A DNA stretch of 6,750 nt from JAWSUT01 sp033549345 (lineage in GTDB: Bacteria > Bacillota > Dethiobacteria > Dethiobacterales > Dethiobacteraceae): assembly GCA_033549345.1 (NCBI GenBank), contig JAWSUT010000056.1:1-6750 (forward strand), written 5' to 3'. How positions within the stretch are numbered: the stretch's first letter is position 1; the number at the start of each line of letters is the position of its first letter. Made by a program: the position numbers and the translations under genes. Under the pieces are notes generated by a model. That model was not told where the DNA came from. It made no database searches and worked only from the letters and a program-made list of their open reading frames with translations. Of this stretch, positions 1 through 5,861 are shown in pieces.

Positions 1-22
1 TTTTTTGGGGTAAACTCTTTTT

Positions 23-44
23 GGCTGGAGTTACAGCCCTTTTT
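23..44 (+). terminator. Possible plus-strand terminator left of purA
   Basis: GGCTG (23-27) pairs with CAGCC (34-38) around GAGTTA and is followed by CTTTTT. The T run follows on the plus strand only, so it would stop a converging transcript entering from the left; on the minus strand the same hairpin has A runs after it and would be a poor end for purA. The stem is only five pairs. It is the second copy of the small hairpin repeat at 5816-5831. Confidence 0.3.
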
Positions 45-71
45 AACATCGTTTTTTTGAAACATCGCAAT

Positions 72-87
72 TAGCTCAAGGGAGCTA
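72..87 (-). other. Hairpin spanning the purA stop codon
   Basis: TAGCTC and GAGCTA form a perfect six-pair stem with a four-base loop on the minus strand, starting with the purA stop TAG itself. The bases after it (ATTGCG) are not T-rich, so it is not a standard intrinsic terminator; it may protect the 3' end of the message or be chance. Confidence 0.35.
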
Positions 88-1368
88 AAAGATCGACTGT
101 AAAACCTTTGTCTGCTTACGTTTCGGCCCCACGGAAACCAGTGCCACCTGCACACCAGTCAATTCCGTAATGCGGCGTACATAATGTTTCGCCGCTTCAG
201 GAAAGTCTTCAAACCGTTCAATGGCGGCCAGGTCTTCGTGCCAGCCCGGCAGCTCCTCAAAAACAGGCTCACAGGCTTCCAGCGCCCGCAGACTGGCCGG
301 TACATGCCTGATTATCTCCCCATGAAAACGATACGCGGTACAAATTTTTAAAGTATCCAGCCCTGAAAGCACATCCAACAGTGTCAGAGCGATGTGATCC
401 AGGCCGTTTATCCGGCAGGCATAGCCAAGAACCACAGCGTCCAGCCAGCCGATGCGCCGGGGTCTGCCTGTGGTCGTGCCGTATTCTCTGCCCACTTCCC
501 GGATCCGGTTGCCGATTTCATCGTTGATTTCCGACGGGAAGGGCCCGTCTCCGACTCTTGTCGTATACGCTTTTGCCACGCCGATGACTTTGCTGATACG
601 GGTTGGCCCCACGCCGGCACCAATACAGGCGCCGCCGGCGGCAGGGGAGGATGAGGTGACATACGGATAAGTGCCATGGTCCAAATCAAGCATTGTCCCC
701 TGCGCACCTTCAAAAAGAATTTTACTTCCTTTCTTTATTTCTTCCTCCAGCAGGAGGCTTGTATCGGCAACATAGGGGCGCACCTGCTGCCCGTATTCTT
801 TGTACTCCGTAAACATATCCGCGGGATCAAACGGTTCTGCATCATAGACTTTGGTCAGCAGAGCGTTTTTCCTTTCCAGGATCTCTTTAATTTTTTCTCT
901 GAGTTCGTTTTCATCCAGTAAATCAGCCACCCGCATACCTGTGCGGTGAACTTTGTCCATGTAGGCCGGCCCGATACCACGCAGTGTAGTACCGATTTTT
1001 CCCTTGCCTCTCTGCGTCTCTTCCAGTTCGTCAAGGCGCCTGTGATACGGCATGACCAGATGGGCCCTGTCACTGATGCGCAGTTGGGAGATATCGATAT
1101 TTCTGTCCTGCAGGCCCTGCATCTCACCGGTCAGAGCCTTCGGGTCAAGGACGACGCCATTGCCGATGACACAGCTTTTTCCGGGATAAAGTATTCCGGA
1201 CGGAATTAAATGCAGCTTAAAAACTTCCTCGCCCACAGTTAGTGTATGGCCGGCATTTGTGCCTCCCTGATAGCGGACAACCACATCGGCTTTTTCAGCC
1301 AGAAAATCCGTAATCTTTCCTTTCCCTTCATCGCCCCATTGCGAGCCAATCAGTATAACTGTAGACAT
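85..1368 (-). CDS. purA: Adenylosuccinate synthetase (IMP-aspartate ligase)
   Basis: This cytosolic enzyme joins IMP and aspartate using GTP to give adenylosuccinate, the first committed step from IMP to AMP. The 427-residue length is normal for the bacterial family. Visible motifs are the N-terminal GSQWGDEGKGK loop (residues 8-18, with Asp13 in the catalytic position), GGTNAGHT (35-42, catalytic His41), RGIGPAYMDK (130-139), GAQGTMLDLDHGTYP (221-235), the substrate loop TTTGRPRRIGWLD (298-310) and C-terminal SVGPKRKQT (412-420). The start at 1366-1368 is chosen because AAAGGAG lies 7 bases upstream and family homology begins there; the frame stays open 18 codons further, but that arginine-rich stretch has no family likeness. 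A 212-base gap separates it from dnaB upstream. The guanine-recognition segment reads TLLD (329-332) rather than the TKLD of E. coli; other Firmicutes also vary here. The stop codon TAG forms part of a small hairpin. Confidence 0.97.
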   Translation of the reverse strand: MSTVILIGSQWGDEGKGKITDFLAEKADVVVRYQGGTNAGHTLTVGEEVFKLHLIPSGILYPGKSCVIGNGVVLDPKALTGEMQGLQDRNIDISQLRISDRAHLVMPYHRRLDELEETQRGKGKIGTTLRGIGPAYMDKVHRTGMRVADLLDENELREKIKEILERKNALLTKVYDAEPFDPADMFTEYKEYGQQVRPYVADTSLLLEEEIKKGSKILFEGAQGTMLDLDHGTYPYVTSSSPAAGGACIGAGVGPTRISKVIGVAKAYTTRVGDGPFPSEINDEIGNRIREVGREYGTTTGRPRRIGWLDAVVLGYACRINGLDHIALTLLDVLSGLDTLKICTAYRFHGEIIRHVPASLRALEACEPVFEELPGWHEDLAAIERFEDFPEAAKHYVRRITELTGVQVALVSVGPKRKQTKVLQSIF

Positions 1369-1375
1369 ACGCTCA

Positions 1376-1382
1376 CTCCTTT
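1376..1382 (-). promoter_or_regulatory. Shine-Dalgarno site of purA
   Basis: AAAGGAG on the minus strand sits 7 bases before the ATG at 1366-1368. It decides between this start and the in-frame upstream extension to 1422, which has no comparable site. Confidence 0.85.
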
Positions 1383-1386
1383 TCCT

Positions 1387-1436
1387 CCGGCATATCGTTA
1401 GCCGGCAGGCTCCCGGTTGCAAAAACCCATCCGGGT
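1387..1436 (-). promoter_or_regulatory. Structured purA leader with competing hairpins
   Basis: Three short helices can be drawn on the minus strand before the purA ribosome binding site. ACCC-GGAT-GGGT (1436 to 1425) is followed by TTTT (1424-1421), resembling a weak intrinsic terminator. CCCGG (1435-1431) can instead pair with CCGGG (1416-1412), which would break the first helix. CCGGC (1405-1401) pairs with GCCGG (1391-1387), ending 4 bases before the AAAGGAG site. The helices are only 4-5 base pairs, so this is a fold suggestion; no known riboswitch class was recognised. Confidence 0.3.
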
Positions 1437-1523
1437 ATGTGTTTTTTAATAAAAATAACCCAAACAGAATTTTTCATTCCATTTGAGTTTCAGCAAAACA
1501 ATCTCCACCTTTAAATTAAAGTC

Positions 1524-1551
1524 GCTATAAGTAACATGCAGTAATTACCAA
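1524..1551 (-). promoter_or_regulatory. purA: Possible purA promoter
   Basis: On the minus strand TTGGTA (1551-1546) and TATAGC (1529-1524) are separated by 16 bases. Each matches four of six positions of the sigma-A consensus. The position, about 155 bases before the purA start and just after dnaB, is reasonable, but the match is weak and purA could also be read through from dnaB, after which no strong terminator is seen. Confidence 0.25.
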
Positions 1552-1580
1552 AAGTAGTTTAGCAGAGTAAAGTGTTTTTG

Positions 1581-2936
1581 TCAAGCGCCGGCCTGGCTTT
1601 CCAGGTTGTGTTCACGGCTGATGCTGAGGAATTTGTTGTGGCTTTCTTTAAAGTAAAGGTTAATCGTGCCCACAGGGCCGTTTCGCTGTTTGGCAAGGAT
1701 AATTTCCGTATCGTGGCGGTTTTCCATATTTTGGTTATAGTAGCCTTCGCGGTAAATAAACGCCACAATGTCGGCATTGGCTTCAATGCCGCCGGATTCC
1801 AGCAAGTCACTGAGAATGGGACGTTTCTTTTCCCGCTGTTCAACGGCACGGGAAAGCTGTGAGAGGGCGATTACCGGCACCTCCAGCTCTTTGGCCAAAG
1901 CCTTCAGGGAACGGGAAATTGCCGAGATCTCCTGCTGCCGGTTTTCTGAGCGGTCACTGCCCCGCATCAACTGCAGGTAGTCAACAAAAATGGCGGACAG
2001 GCCATGTTCCGCCTTAAGCCGGCGGGCTTTGGCCCGCATTTCCATCACGGAGATGGCTGCCGTATCGTCAATAAACAGGGGGGCTTCCGAAAGAGGTCCG
2101 GCTGCTTTGGTCAGCCTTGGATAGTCTTCATCAGAGAGAAATCCGCGGCGCAGGCGCTGGGCATCGATATTGGCCTGCGCACAAAGAATTCTTTGAACAA
2201 GCTGCTCTTTGGACATTTCCAGAGAAAAGATGGCTGTCGGCAGCTTTTCATTTACAGCGATATGCTGAGCGATGTTCAGTGCCAGCGTCGTTTTACCCAT
2301 ACTGGGCCGGGCGGCAATAATAATGAGATCCGAGTTCTGAAACCCGCAGGTGATATTATCCAGGTCGGGAAAGCCCGTAGGCACGCCGGTCACGCCGCCC
2401 TTGTTGCCCCAGAGCGTATCGATTCTGTCGAAAGCGCCTTTGAGGATATCTTTCATGCTGGAAAATCCCTGGGTATTTGTCCGCTGGGAAACCTCAAAAA
2501 TTGCCTGTTCCGCTTCATCCATGATTTGGTCAACTTCATCTTTGGCTTCAAAGCAGCGCGAGACAATGCGTGTGGCCGCATTAATCAGTGTGCGCAGGAC
2601 AGCCTTCTCCCGCGCAATTCTGGCGTAGTAGCCCACATTGGCTGCCGTGGGCACCATGTTGGCCAGTGTGGTCAGGTAGGACATGCCGCCAATTGCTTCC
2701 AGCTGATTTTTCTGACGCAGTTCTTCCACAAGCGTAACCAGATCCACCGGTTCGCCTCTCTCGCTCAGCAAAACCATGGCCTCAAATATCTTCTGATGCC
2801 CGTCACGGTAAAAATCCGTGGCTCTCAGCAGTTCCGTGGCAGAAATAATCGCATCTTTGTCAATGAGCATGGAGCCCAGTACGGATTGCTCAGCTTCCAG
2901 GCTCTGTGGGGGAACACGTTCCATACTCCCGTTCAT
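1581..2936 (-). CDS. dnaB: Replicative DNA helicase DnaB
   Basis: The hexameric 5'-3' helicase that unwinds DNA at the replication fork and interacts with primase. The 451 residues form the usual two-domain protein: an N-terminal DnaB helical domain (about 8-110), a linker helix region (about 130-180), and a RecA-like motor. The motor shows Walker A ARPSMGKTTLA (209-219, Lys215), SLEMS with Glu239, Walker B IFVDYLQLM (316-324, Asp319), motif H3 ALSQLSR (Gln360), H4 RPILSDLLESGGIEANAD (372-389), and KQRNGPVG with the probable arginine finger Arg418. No intein is present. The start at 2934-2936 has GAGGTG 5 bases upstream; a second ATG four codons in (2922-2924) is too far from that site. It follows lonC by 43 bases and is probably cotranscribed with it. 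H4 reads SDLLESGG where many DnaBs have SDLRESG. Confidence 0.97.
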   Translation of the reverse strand: MNGSMERVPPQSLEAEQSVLGSMLIDKDAIISATELLRATDFYRDGHQKIFEAMVLLSERGEPVDLVTLVEELRQKNQLEAIGGMSYLTTLANMVPTAANVGYYARIAREKAVLRTLINAATRIVSRCFEAKDEVDQIMDEAEQAIFEVSQRTNTQGFSSMKDILKGAFDRIDTLWGNKGGVTGVPTGFPDLDNITCGFQNSDLIIIAARPSMGKTTLALNIAQHIAVNEKLPTAIFSLEMSKEQLVQRILCAQANIDAQRLRRGFLSDEDYPRLTKAAGPLSEAPLFIDDTAAISVMEMRAKARRLKAEHGLSAIFVDYLQLMRGSDRSENRQQEISAISRSLKALAKELEVPVIALSQLSRAVEQREKKRPILSDLLESGGIEANADIVAFIYREGYYNQNMENRHDTEIILAKQRNGPVGTINLYFKESHNKFLSISREHNLESQAGA

Positions 2937-2941
2937 CGGTA

Positions 2942-2947
2942 CACCTC
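2942..2947 (-). promoter_or_regulatory. Shine-Dalgarno site of dnaB
   Basis: GAGGTG on the minus strand ends 5 bases before the ATG at 2934-2936 and 17 bases before the internal ATG at 2922-2924, so it favours the longer start. Confidence 0.7.
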
Positions 2948-2979
2948 TTTTTCACCAAACTCGTGACACCGTCCGGCTG

Positions 2980-4890
2980 CTACACAGGGAATATATACGG
3001 CAGAGCCTCTTCCACGGTGGCAATGGGAATAATTCGGACATCCTGGGGTTGCGAAGGAATATCATCCTGGTTTTCCATAGGCACCAGCACAGTCGGGATA
3101 CCCGCCAAACGGGCACCGTAAATTTTTTCCGGAATCCCGCCCACAGGCCGTACAAATCCCTGTAGGGACACCTCACCGGTGACGGCTACGTTCTGGGCAA
3201 CCGGTTTCCCCTCAATGGCACTCAACAGTGCAATCACAATGGCCAGACCGGCCGAGGGGCCGTCAATTTTTCCGCCCCCGATGATATTCACATGAAGGTC
3301 GAAGTTTTGCAGTTCTTTGCCGCTCAGGCGGCGGATGACTGCGGCCGCGTTAAACACGGAGTCACGGGCCATACTGCCTGCCGTCTCATTAAAACGAATT
3401 GAACCTTTGCCGGGATCCCGCGCCGGAAACGCCATCGCTTCAATTTCCAGCACGCTGCCCAGATAACCGCTGACGCCGAGGCCGAACACTTTGCCGGGCT
3501 CGGCTCCGTCTGTTTTTTTCTGCGGCGTGTTGGGCGTAAAACGTCCTGCCCGCAGGGAATCCATCACAATATCTTTTGTGATGGAGACTTTTTCTTCCGT
3601 GCCTTCAGAGGGCTGTCTGTAAAGGGCAAGCCCGAAGGCATCCGCAAGCAGGTTAACAGCCTGCCTTCCTTCGGTCATATATTCGCTGATAATCCGCGCC
3701 ACCCCTTCCTCAAGGTTGGCCGCCAGCTTCTTTGCAGCATTCTCCACAATAATCTGTACATGGGCTGAATTGAGGGGCTCGAAGAATACTGATGTGGTCC
3801 GTGAGCGTAGGGCCGGATTGATTTCTTCCGGGGAACATGTGGTTGCGCCAATCAGCAGAAAGTCCGCCGGCGCACCTTCATCAAACAGCTTCCGGATATA
3901 CTGCGGCACAGAGTTGTCCGAGGGGTCATAATATGCGGAATCAAACTTGACTTTTTTGTCTTCCAGGACTTTCAGGAGTTTACTTTGCAGGTGAATATCC
4001 ATTTCTCCAATTTCATCAATAAACAGGATTCCGCCGTGCGCTTCGGTAACCAGGCCCGGCTTTGGTTCCGGGACACTGCCGTCTACCAGATCACGCTTTG
4101 CCCCCTGGTAAATCGGGTCATGTACCGAGCCCAAAAGCGGGTTCGTTGTCTCCCGGGGATCCCAACGCAACGTAGTCCCGTCAACTTCCACGAAAGGCGC
4201 ATCCGGTGAAAACGCACTTTGGCGCAGCTTTTTTGCTGCTTCCAGTGCCAGGCGGGCCGCTGTGGTCTTGCCCACACCGGGAGGGCCGTAAATAATCATG
4301 TGCTGCGGGTATGGCGAAGCCAGTTTGGCCATCAGCGCCGACACGGCGGCTTCCTGTCCCACAATTTCAGAAAGCGCGCCCGGTCGCAGGATTTCCATGG
4401 CCGAACGATTTAGTTTCTGGCTCTTTAACTTCTCCAGTTGGGCATATTTTTTTAGAGTCTGCGGGTTTTCCGGGCCGCCCTGTTCCCTAAGCAGCTGGCG
4501 CCTGACTTCCTGAATATATTCCTCATGCTTTTCCTGCATCTTTTCCGCTACTTTTCGCTCAATCGATTCCTCTACCGTGCGTCGTGCCATCTGGTCCGCG
4601 AGTTCTTCATAGAGCTCCTGCAGAAGCAGGGGGATCTCATTCTCCGCCGGAATTTCGTCAAGAGCGGGGTTTTCATAGATGACCCGCTGCAGGCCCAGGA
4701 CTCTTTCCTCGGGTTTGCGGGAGCGCAAAAGTGTGAGTGCCTCCAGCTTCCCGGCTTTGAGAATCAGTTTGTCCGCACCGATCATATTGGAGAGAAGTGC
4801 GTAGAGGGCGTTGATTTCCCGTTTCAGCTGGTCGTCTTTATCCAGCACGGTTAAATTTTGTGCTATTCTTGATGTCGCTGTCTTTTTCAT
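2980..4890 (-). CDS. lonC: LonC-type ATP-dependent protease (Lon family, S16)
   Basis: A single-chain AAA+ serine protease of the LonB/LonC branch, expected to act in the cytosol on unfolded or regulatory proteins; its natural substrates are not known from the sequence. In 636 residues it shows a charged, helical, probably coiled-coil N-terminal part (about 1-165, with no LAN domain and no membrane segment, unlike LonB), then an AAA+ module with Walker A GPPGVGKT (202-209, Lys208), Walker B GGILFIDE (286-293), the LGSVHDPIYQGA block typical of sporulation-type Lon proteins (253-264) and arginine-finger candidates Arg362/Arg364. The C-terminal protease domain carries DGPSAG (catalytic Ser546) and GGIPEKIYGAR (catalytic Lys589). 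The start has AAGGAG 7 bases upstream, and the gene begins 15 bases after rplI. ATPase and protease residues are both intact, so it should be ATP-dependent. The LonC rather than LonB label rests on the long soluble N-terminus and the operon position. Confidence 0.88.
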   Translation of the reverse strand: MKKTATSRIAQNLTVLDKDDQLKREINALYALLSNMIGADKLILKAGKLEALTLLRSRKPEERVLGLQRVIYENPALDEIPAENEIPLLLQELYEELADQMARRTVEESIERKVAEKMQEKHEEYIQEVRRQLLREQGGPENPQTLKKYAQLEKLKSQKLNRSAMEILRPGALSEIVGQEAAVSALMAKLASPYPQHMIIYGPPGVGKTTAARLALEAAKKLRQSAFSPDAPFVEVDGTTLRWDPRETTNPLLGSVHDPIYQGAKRDLVDGSVPEPKPGLVTEAHGGILFIDEIGEMDIHLQSKLLKVLEDKKVKFDSAYYDPSDNSVPQYIRKLFDEGAPADFLLIGATTCSPEEINPALRSRTTSVFFEPLNSAHVQIIVENAAKKLAANLEEGVARIISEYMTEGRQAVNLLADAFGLALYRQPSEGTEEKVSITKDIVMDSLRAGRFTPNTPQKKTDGAEPGKVFGLGVSGYLGSVLEIEAMAFPARDPGKGSIRFNETAGSMARDSVFNAAAVIRRLSGKELQNFDLHVNIIGGGKIDGPSAGLAIVIALLSAIEGKPVAQNVAVTGEVSLQGFVRPVGGIPEKIYGARLAGIPTVLVPMENQDDIPSQPQDVRIIPIATVEEALPYIFPV

Positions 4891-4905
4891 TGCACTGCTC
4901 CTTGC

Positions 4906-5346
4906 TTATGACTTCACTGTCAGTTGAACTGTGGCTTCCACTTCGGGGTGAAGTTTCACCCGTACCGGGTAGGTTCCCAGGCTCTTAACTGTTTCCGGCA
5001 ACTCAATTTTACGCTTGTCCACTGAAAACCCACGCTCTTTGAGCGCTGATGCCACGTCACTGCTGGTAACGGAACCGAACAGGCGGCCGCCCTCTCCGAC
5101 ACGTGCTGTAATCTCTATGGCCAGGCCTTCCATTTTTTCTGCTGTTTTCTGAGCGGATTCCAACACTTTTGCTTTTTTACCGGCCTTGATTTTTTCCTCA
5201 TGCCGGTGCTGCTTCAGGTGTCCGCCGCTTGCTTCCACCGCCAGGCCTCTGGGAAAGAGGAAGTTCCTGGCATACCCTTCGGCCACGTCCTGAATGTCTC
5301 CCTTTTTACCAAGGGACTTTACATCCTGCATTAAAATGACTTTCAT
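4906..5346 (-). CDS. rplI: 50S ribosomal protein L9
   Basis: L9 binds 23S rRNA near the base of the L1 stalk and extends across the ribosome surface, where it supports reading-frame fidelity. The 146 residues match the family length. The N-terminal domain begins MKVILMQDV and holds the L9 signature from GKKGDIQDVAEGYARNFL to PRG (residues 13-34). A long, lysine-rich connecting helix follows (about 40-76), then the C-terminal domain (about 77-146) with the GRLFGSVT motif. The start at 5344-5346 is preceded by AAAGGAGG with 7 bases spacing; the frame continues to a GTG at 5409, but that stretch lies in the leader hairpin and has no L9 likeness. It is the first gene after the rpsR terminator, and lonC follows by 15 bases. 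Confidence 0.97.
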   Translation of the reverse strand: MKVILMQDVKSLGKKGDIQDVAEGYARNFLFPRGLAVEASGGHLKQHRHEEKIKAGKKAKVLESAQKTAEKMEGLAIEITARVGEGGRLFGSVTSSDVASALKERGFSVDKRKIELPETVKSLGTYPVRVKLHPEVEATVQLTVKS

Positions 5347-5353
5347 TCCAACT

Positions 5354-5361
5354 CCTCCTTT
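5354..5361 (-). promoter_or_regulatory. Shine-Dalgarno site of rplI
   Basis: AAAGGAGG on the minus strand sits 7 bases before the ATG at 5344-5346. It fixes that start against the in-frame GTG at 5407-5409. Confidence 0.9.
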
Positions 5362-5391
5362 CACGAAAAACAAAGGTGCACAATTTGCACC
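5362..5391 (-). promoter_or_regulatory. Palindromic hairpin with U-rich tail in the rplI leader
   Basis: On the minus strand GGTGCA (5391-5386) and TGCACC (5380-5375) form a six-pair perfect inverted repeat around a five-base centre, followed at once by TTTGTTTTT and then the rplI ribosome binding site. As RNA it looks like a weak intrinsic terminator or attenuator; as DNA it could be a dimeric repressor operator. Both readings are inference. Confidence 0.4.
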
Positions 5392-5508
5392 AAAACCGGC
5401 AAACGGCACGTAATATCATATGGGTTGACTGTTAATTGTTCTGCAAACCTCTTGCTACTTCCTGCCTGTTTTGCTTCACGGTTTCTGCTAATTTTTTGTG
5501 ATACAGGA

Positions 5509-5536
5509 AAATTTAAAGCGCCCGCTGCCGGGCGCT
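5509..5536 (-). terminator. Intrinsic terminator after rpsR
   Basis: On the minus strand AGCGCCCG (5536-5529) pairs perfectly with CGGGCGCT (5524-5517) around a GCAG loop. A T-rich tail, TTAAATTTT, follows. It lies 32 bases past the rpsR stop and should end the rpsF-ssb-rpsR transcript. The tail is interrupted by AAA, so some read-through into rplI is possible; I found no convincing sigma-A promoter between here and rplI. Confidence 0.82.
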
Positions 5537-5568
5537 CCTGAAAGTGTTCATACCATGTGTGGTTCTGT

Positions 5569-5799
5569 TTACTCAGCTGTATAAGGTAACAGCGCAATAT
5601 TACGGGCTCTTTTTACGGCAATCGTCATCTGACGCTGGTGCTTGGCACAGTTGCCGGATATACGCCGGGGCAAGATTTTGCCGCGTTCGGTAATATAACG
5701 GGCCAACTTGCCGGTAGCCTTGTAATCGATGTTTTCAACTTTATCGACACAGAAATTGCAAACTTTGCGTCTGCCTCTGCGGCCACGGTCTCTACGCAT
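5569..5799 (-). CDS. rpsR: 30S ribosomal protein S18, zinc-ribbon (C+) form
   Basis: S18 forms a heterodimer with S6 and binds helices 22-23 of 16S rRNA in the platform of the small subunit. The 76-residue protein has a basic N-terminus (RRDRGRRGRR) and the family core from YKATGKLARYITERGKI to RRISGNCAKHQRQM and IKRAR-like VKRARNIALLPY at the C-terminus. It keeps all four presumed zinc ligands, Cys14-x2-Cys17 and Cys51-x2-His54, so it is the C+ type, not the zinc-free type of E. coli. The strong AGGAGGT site is 7 bases before the start. It lies 62 bases after ssb, a spacer that holds a hairpin resembling one in the rpsF leader, and is followed by a terminator, making it the last gene of the operon. 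Confidence 0.97.
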   Translation of the reverse strand: MRRDRGRRGRRKVCNFCVDKVENIDYKATGKLARYITERGKILPRRISGNCAKHQRQMTIAVKRARNIALLPYTAE

Positions 5800-5815
5800 A
5801 ACAAAGACCTCCTCT

Positions 5816-5831
5816 GCTGGAAGTTACAGCC
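5816..5831 (-). repeat. Small hairpin repeat, copy near rpsR
   Basis: The plus strand reads GCTGGAAGTTACAGCC. The same sequence minus one A occurs at 24-38 downstream of purA. Both copies can form a four- to five-pair GCTG/CAGC stem. This copy sits directly before the rpsR ribosome binding site. Two copies of this length could be coincidence. Confidence 0.3.
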
Positions 5832-5852
5832 GGAGGGCGCAGTGCCATCCGG
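5830..5852 (-). promoter_or_regulatory. Hairpin in the ssb-rpsR spacer, candidate S18 control site
   Basis: On the minus strand CCGGA (5852-5848) pairs with TCCGG (5834-5830), then after a T/C mismatch GGC (5846-5844) pairs with GCC (5838-5836), leaving the loop ACTGC. The apical GGCACTGC is identical to that in the rpsF leader hairpin. The 3' arm contains CCTCC (5836-5832), which could instead pair with GGAGG of the rpsR ribosome binding site (5812-5808), giving a simple on/off choice. The fold is seen; the regulatory role is inferred. Confidence 0.45.
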
Positions 5853-5861
5853 TGTTGTGTT

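Noticed and set aside
45..67. Direct repeat AACATCG with 16-base period downstream of purA
   Set aside because: Seven-base repeats are expected by chance in AT-rich spacer, and no promoter or gene start is visible beside them.
1369..1422. 18-codon N-terminal extension of purA
   Set aside because: The family starts at MSTVILIG, the strong ribosome binding site lies between, and the extension falls in the structured leader.
1369..1580. Purine riboswitch before purA
   Set aside because: I could not find the conserved three-way junction and loop sequences of the purine riboswitch, nor a PurR box; only short hairpins are present.
2004..2966. 320-codon open frame on the plus strand
   Set aside because: It lies opposite dnaB over almost its whole length, has no family likeness, and its composition (rich in His, Gly, Phe) is typical of the antisense frame of a conserved gene.
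5347..5409. 21-codon N-terminal extension of rplI from a GTG
   Set aside because: L9 proteins begin with MKVILMQDV; AAAGGAGG is correctly placed for that ATG, and the extension would translate the ribosome binding site itself.
5403..5440. Possible rplI promoter (TTGCAG and TATGAT on the minus strand)
   Set aside because: The two elements are 20 bases apart, too far for a normal sigma-A promoter, and no better -35 lies 16-18 bases from TATGAT.
5361..5597. 78-codon minus-strand frame between rpsR and rplI
   Set aside because: It runs through the strong terminator and the leader hairpin, has no credible ribosome binding site, and overlaps the end of rpsR.
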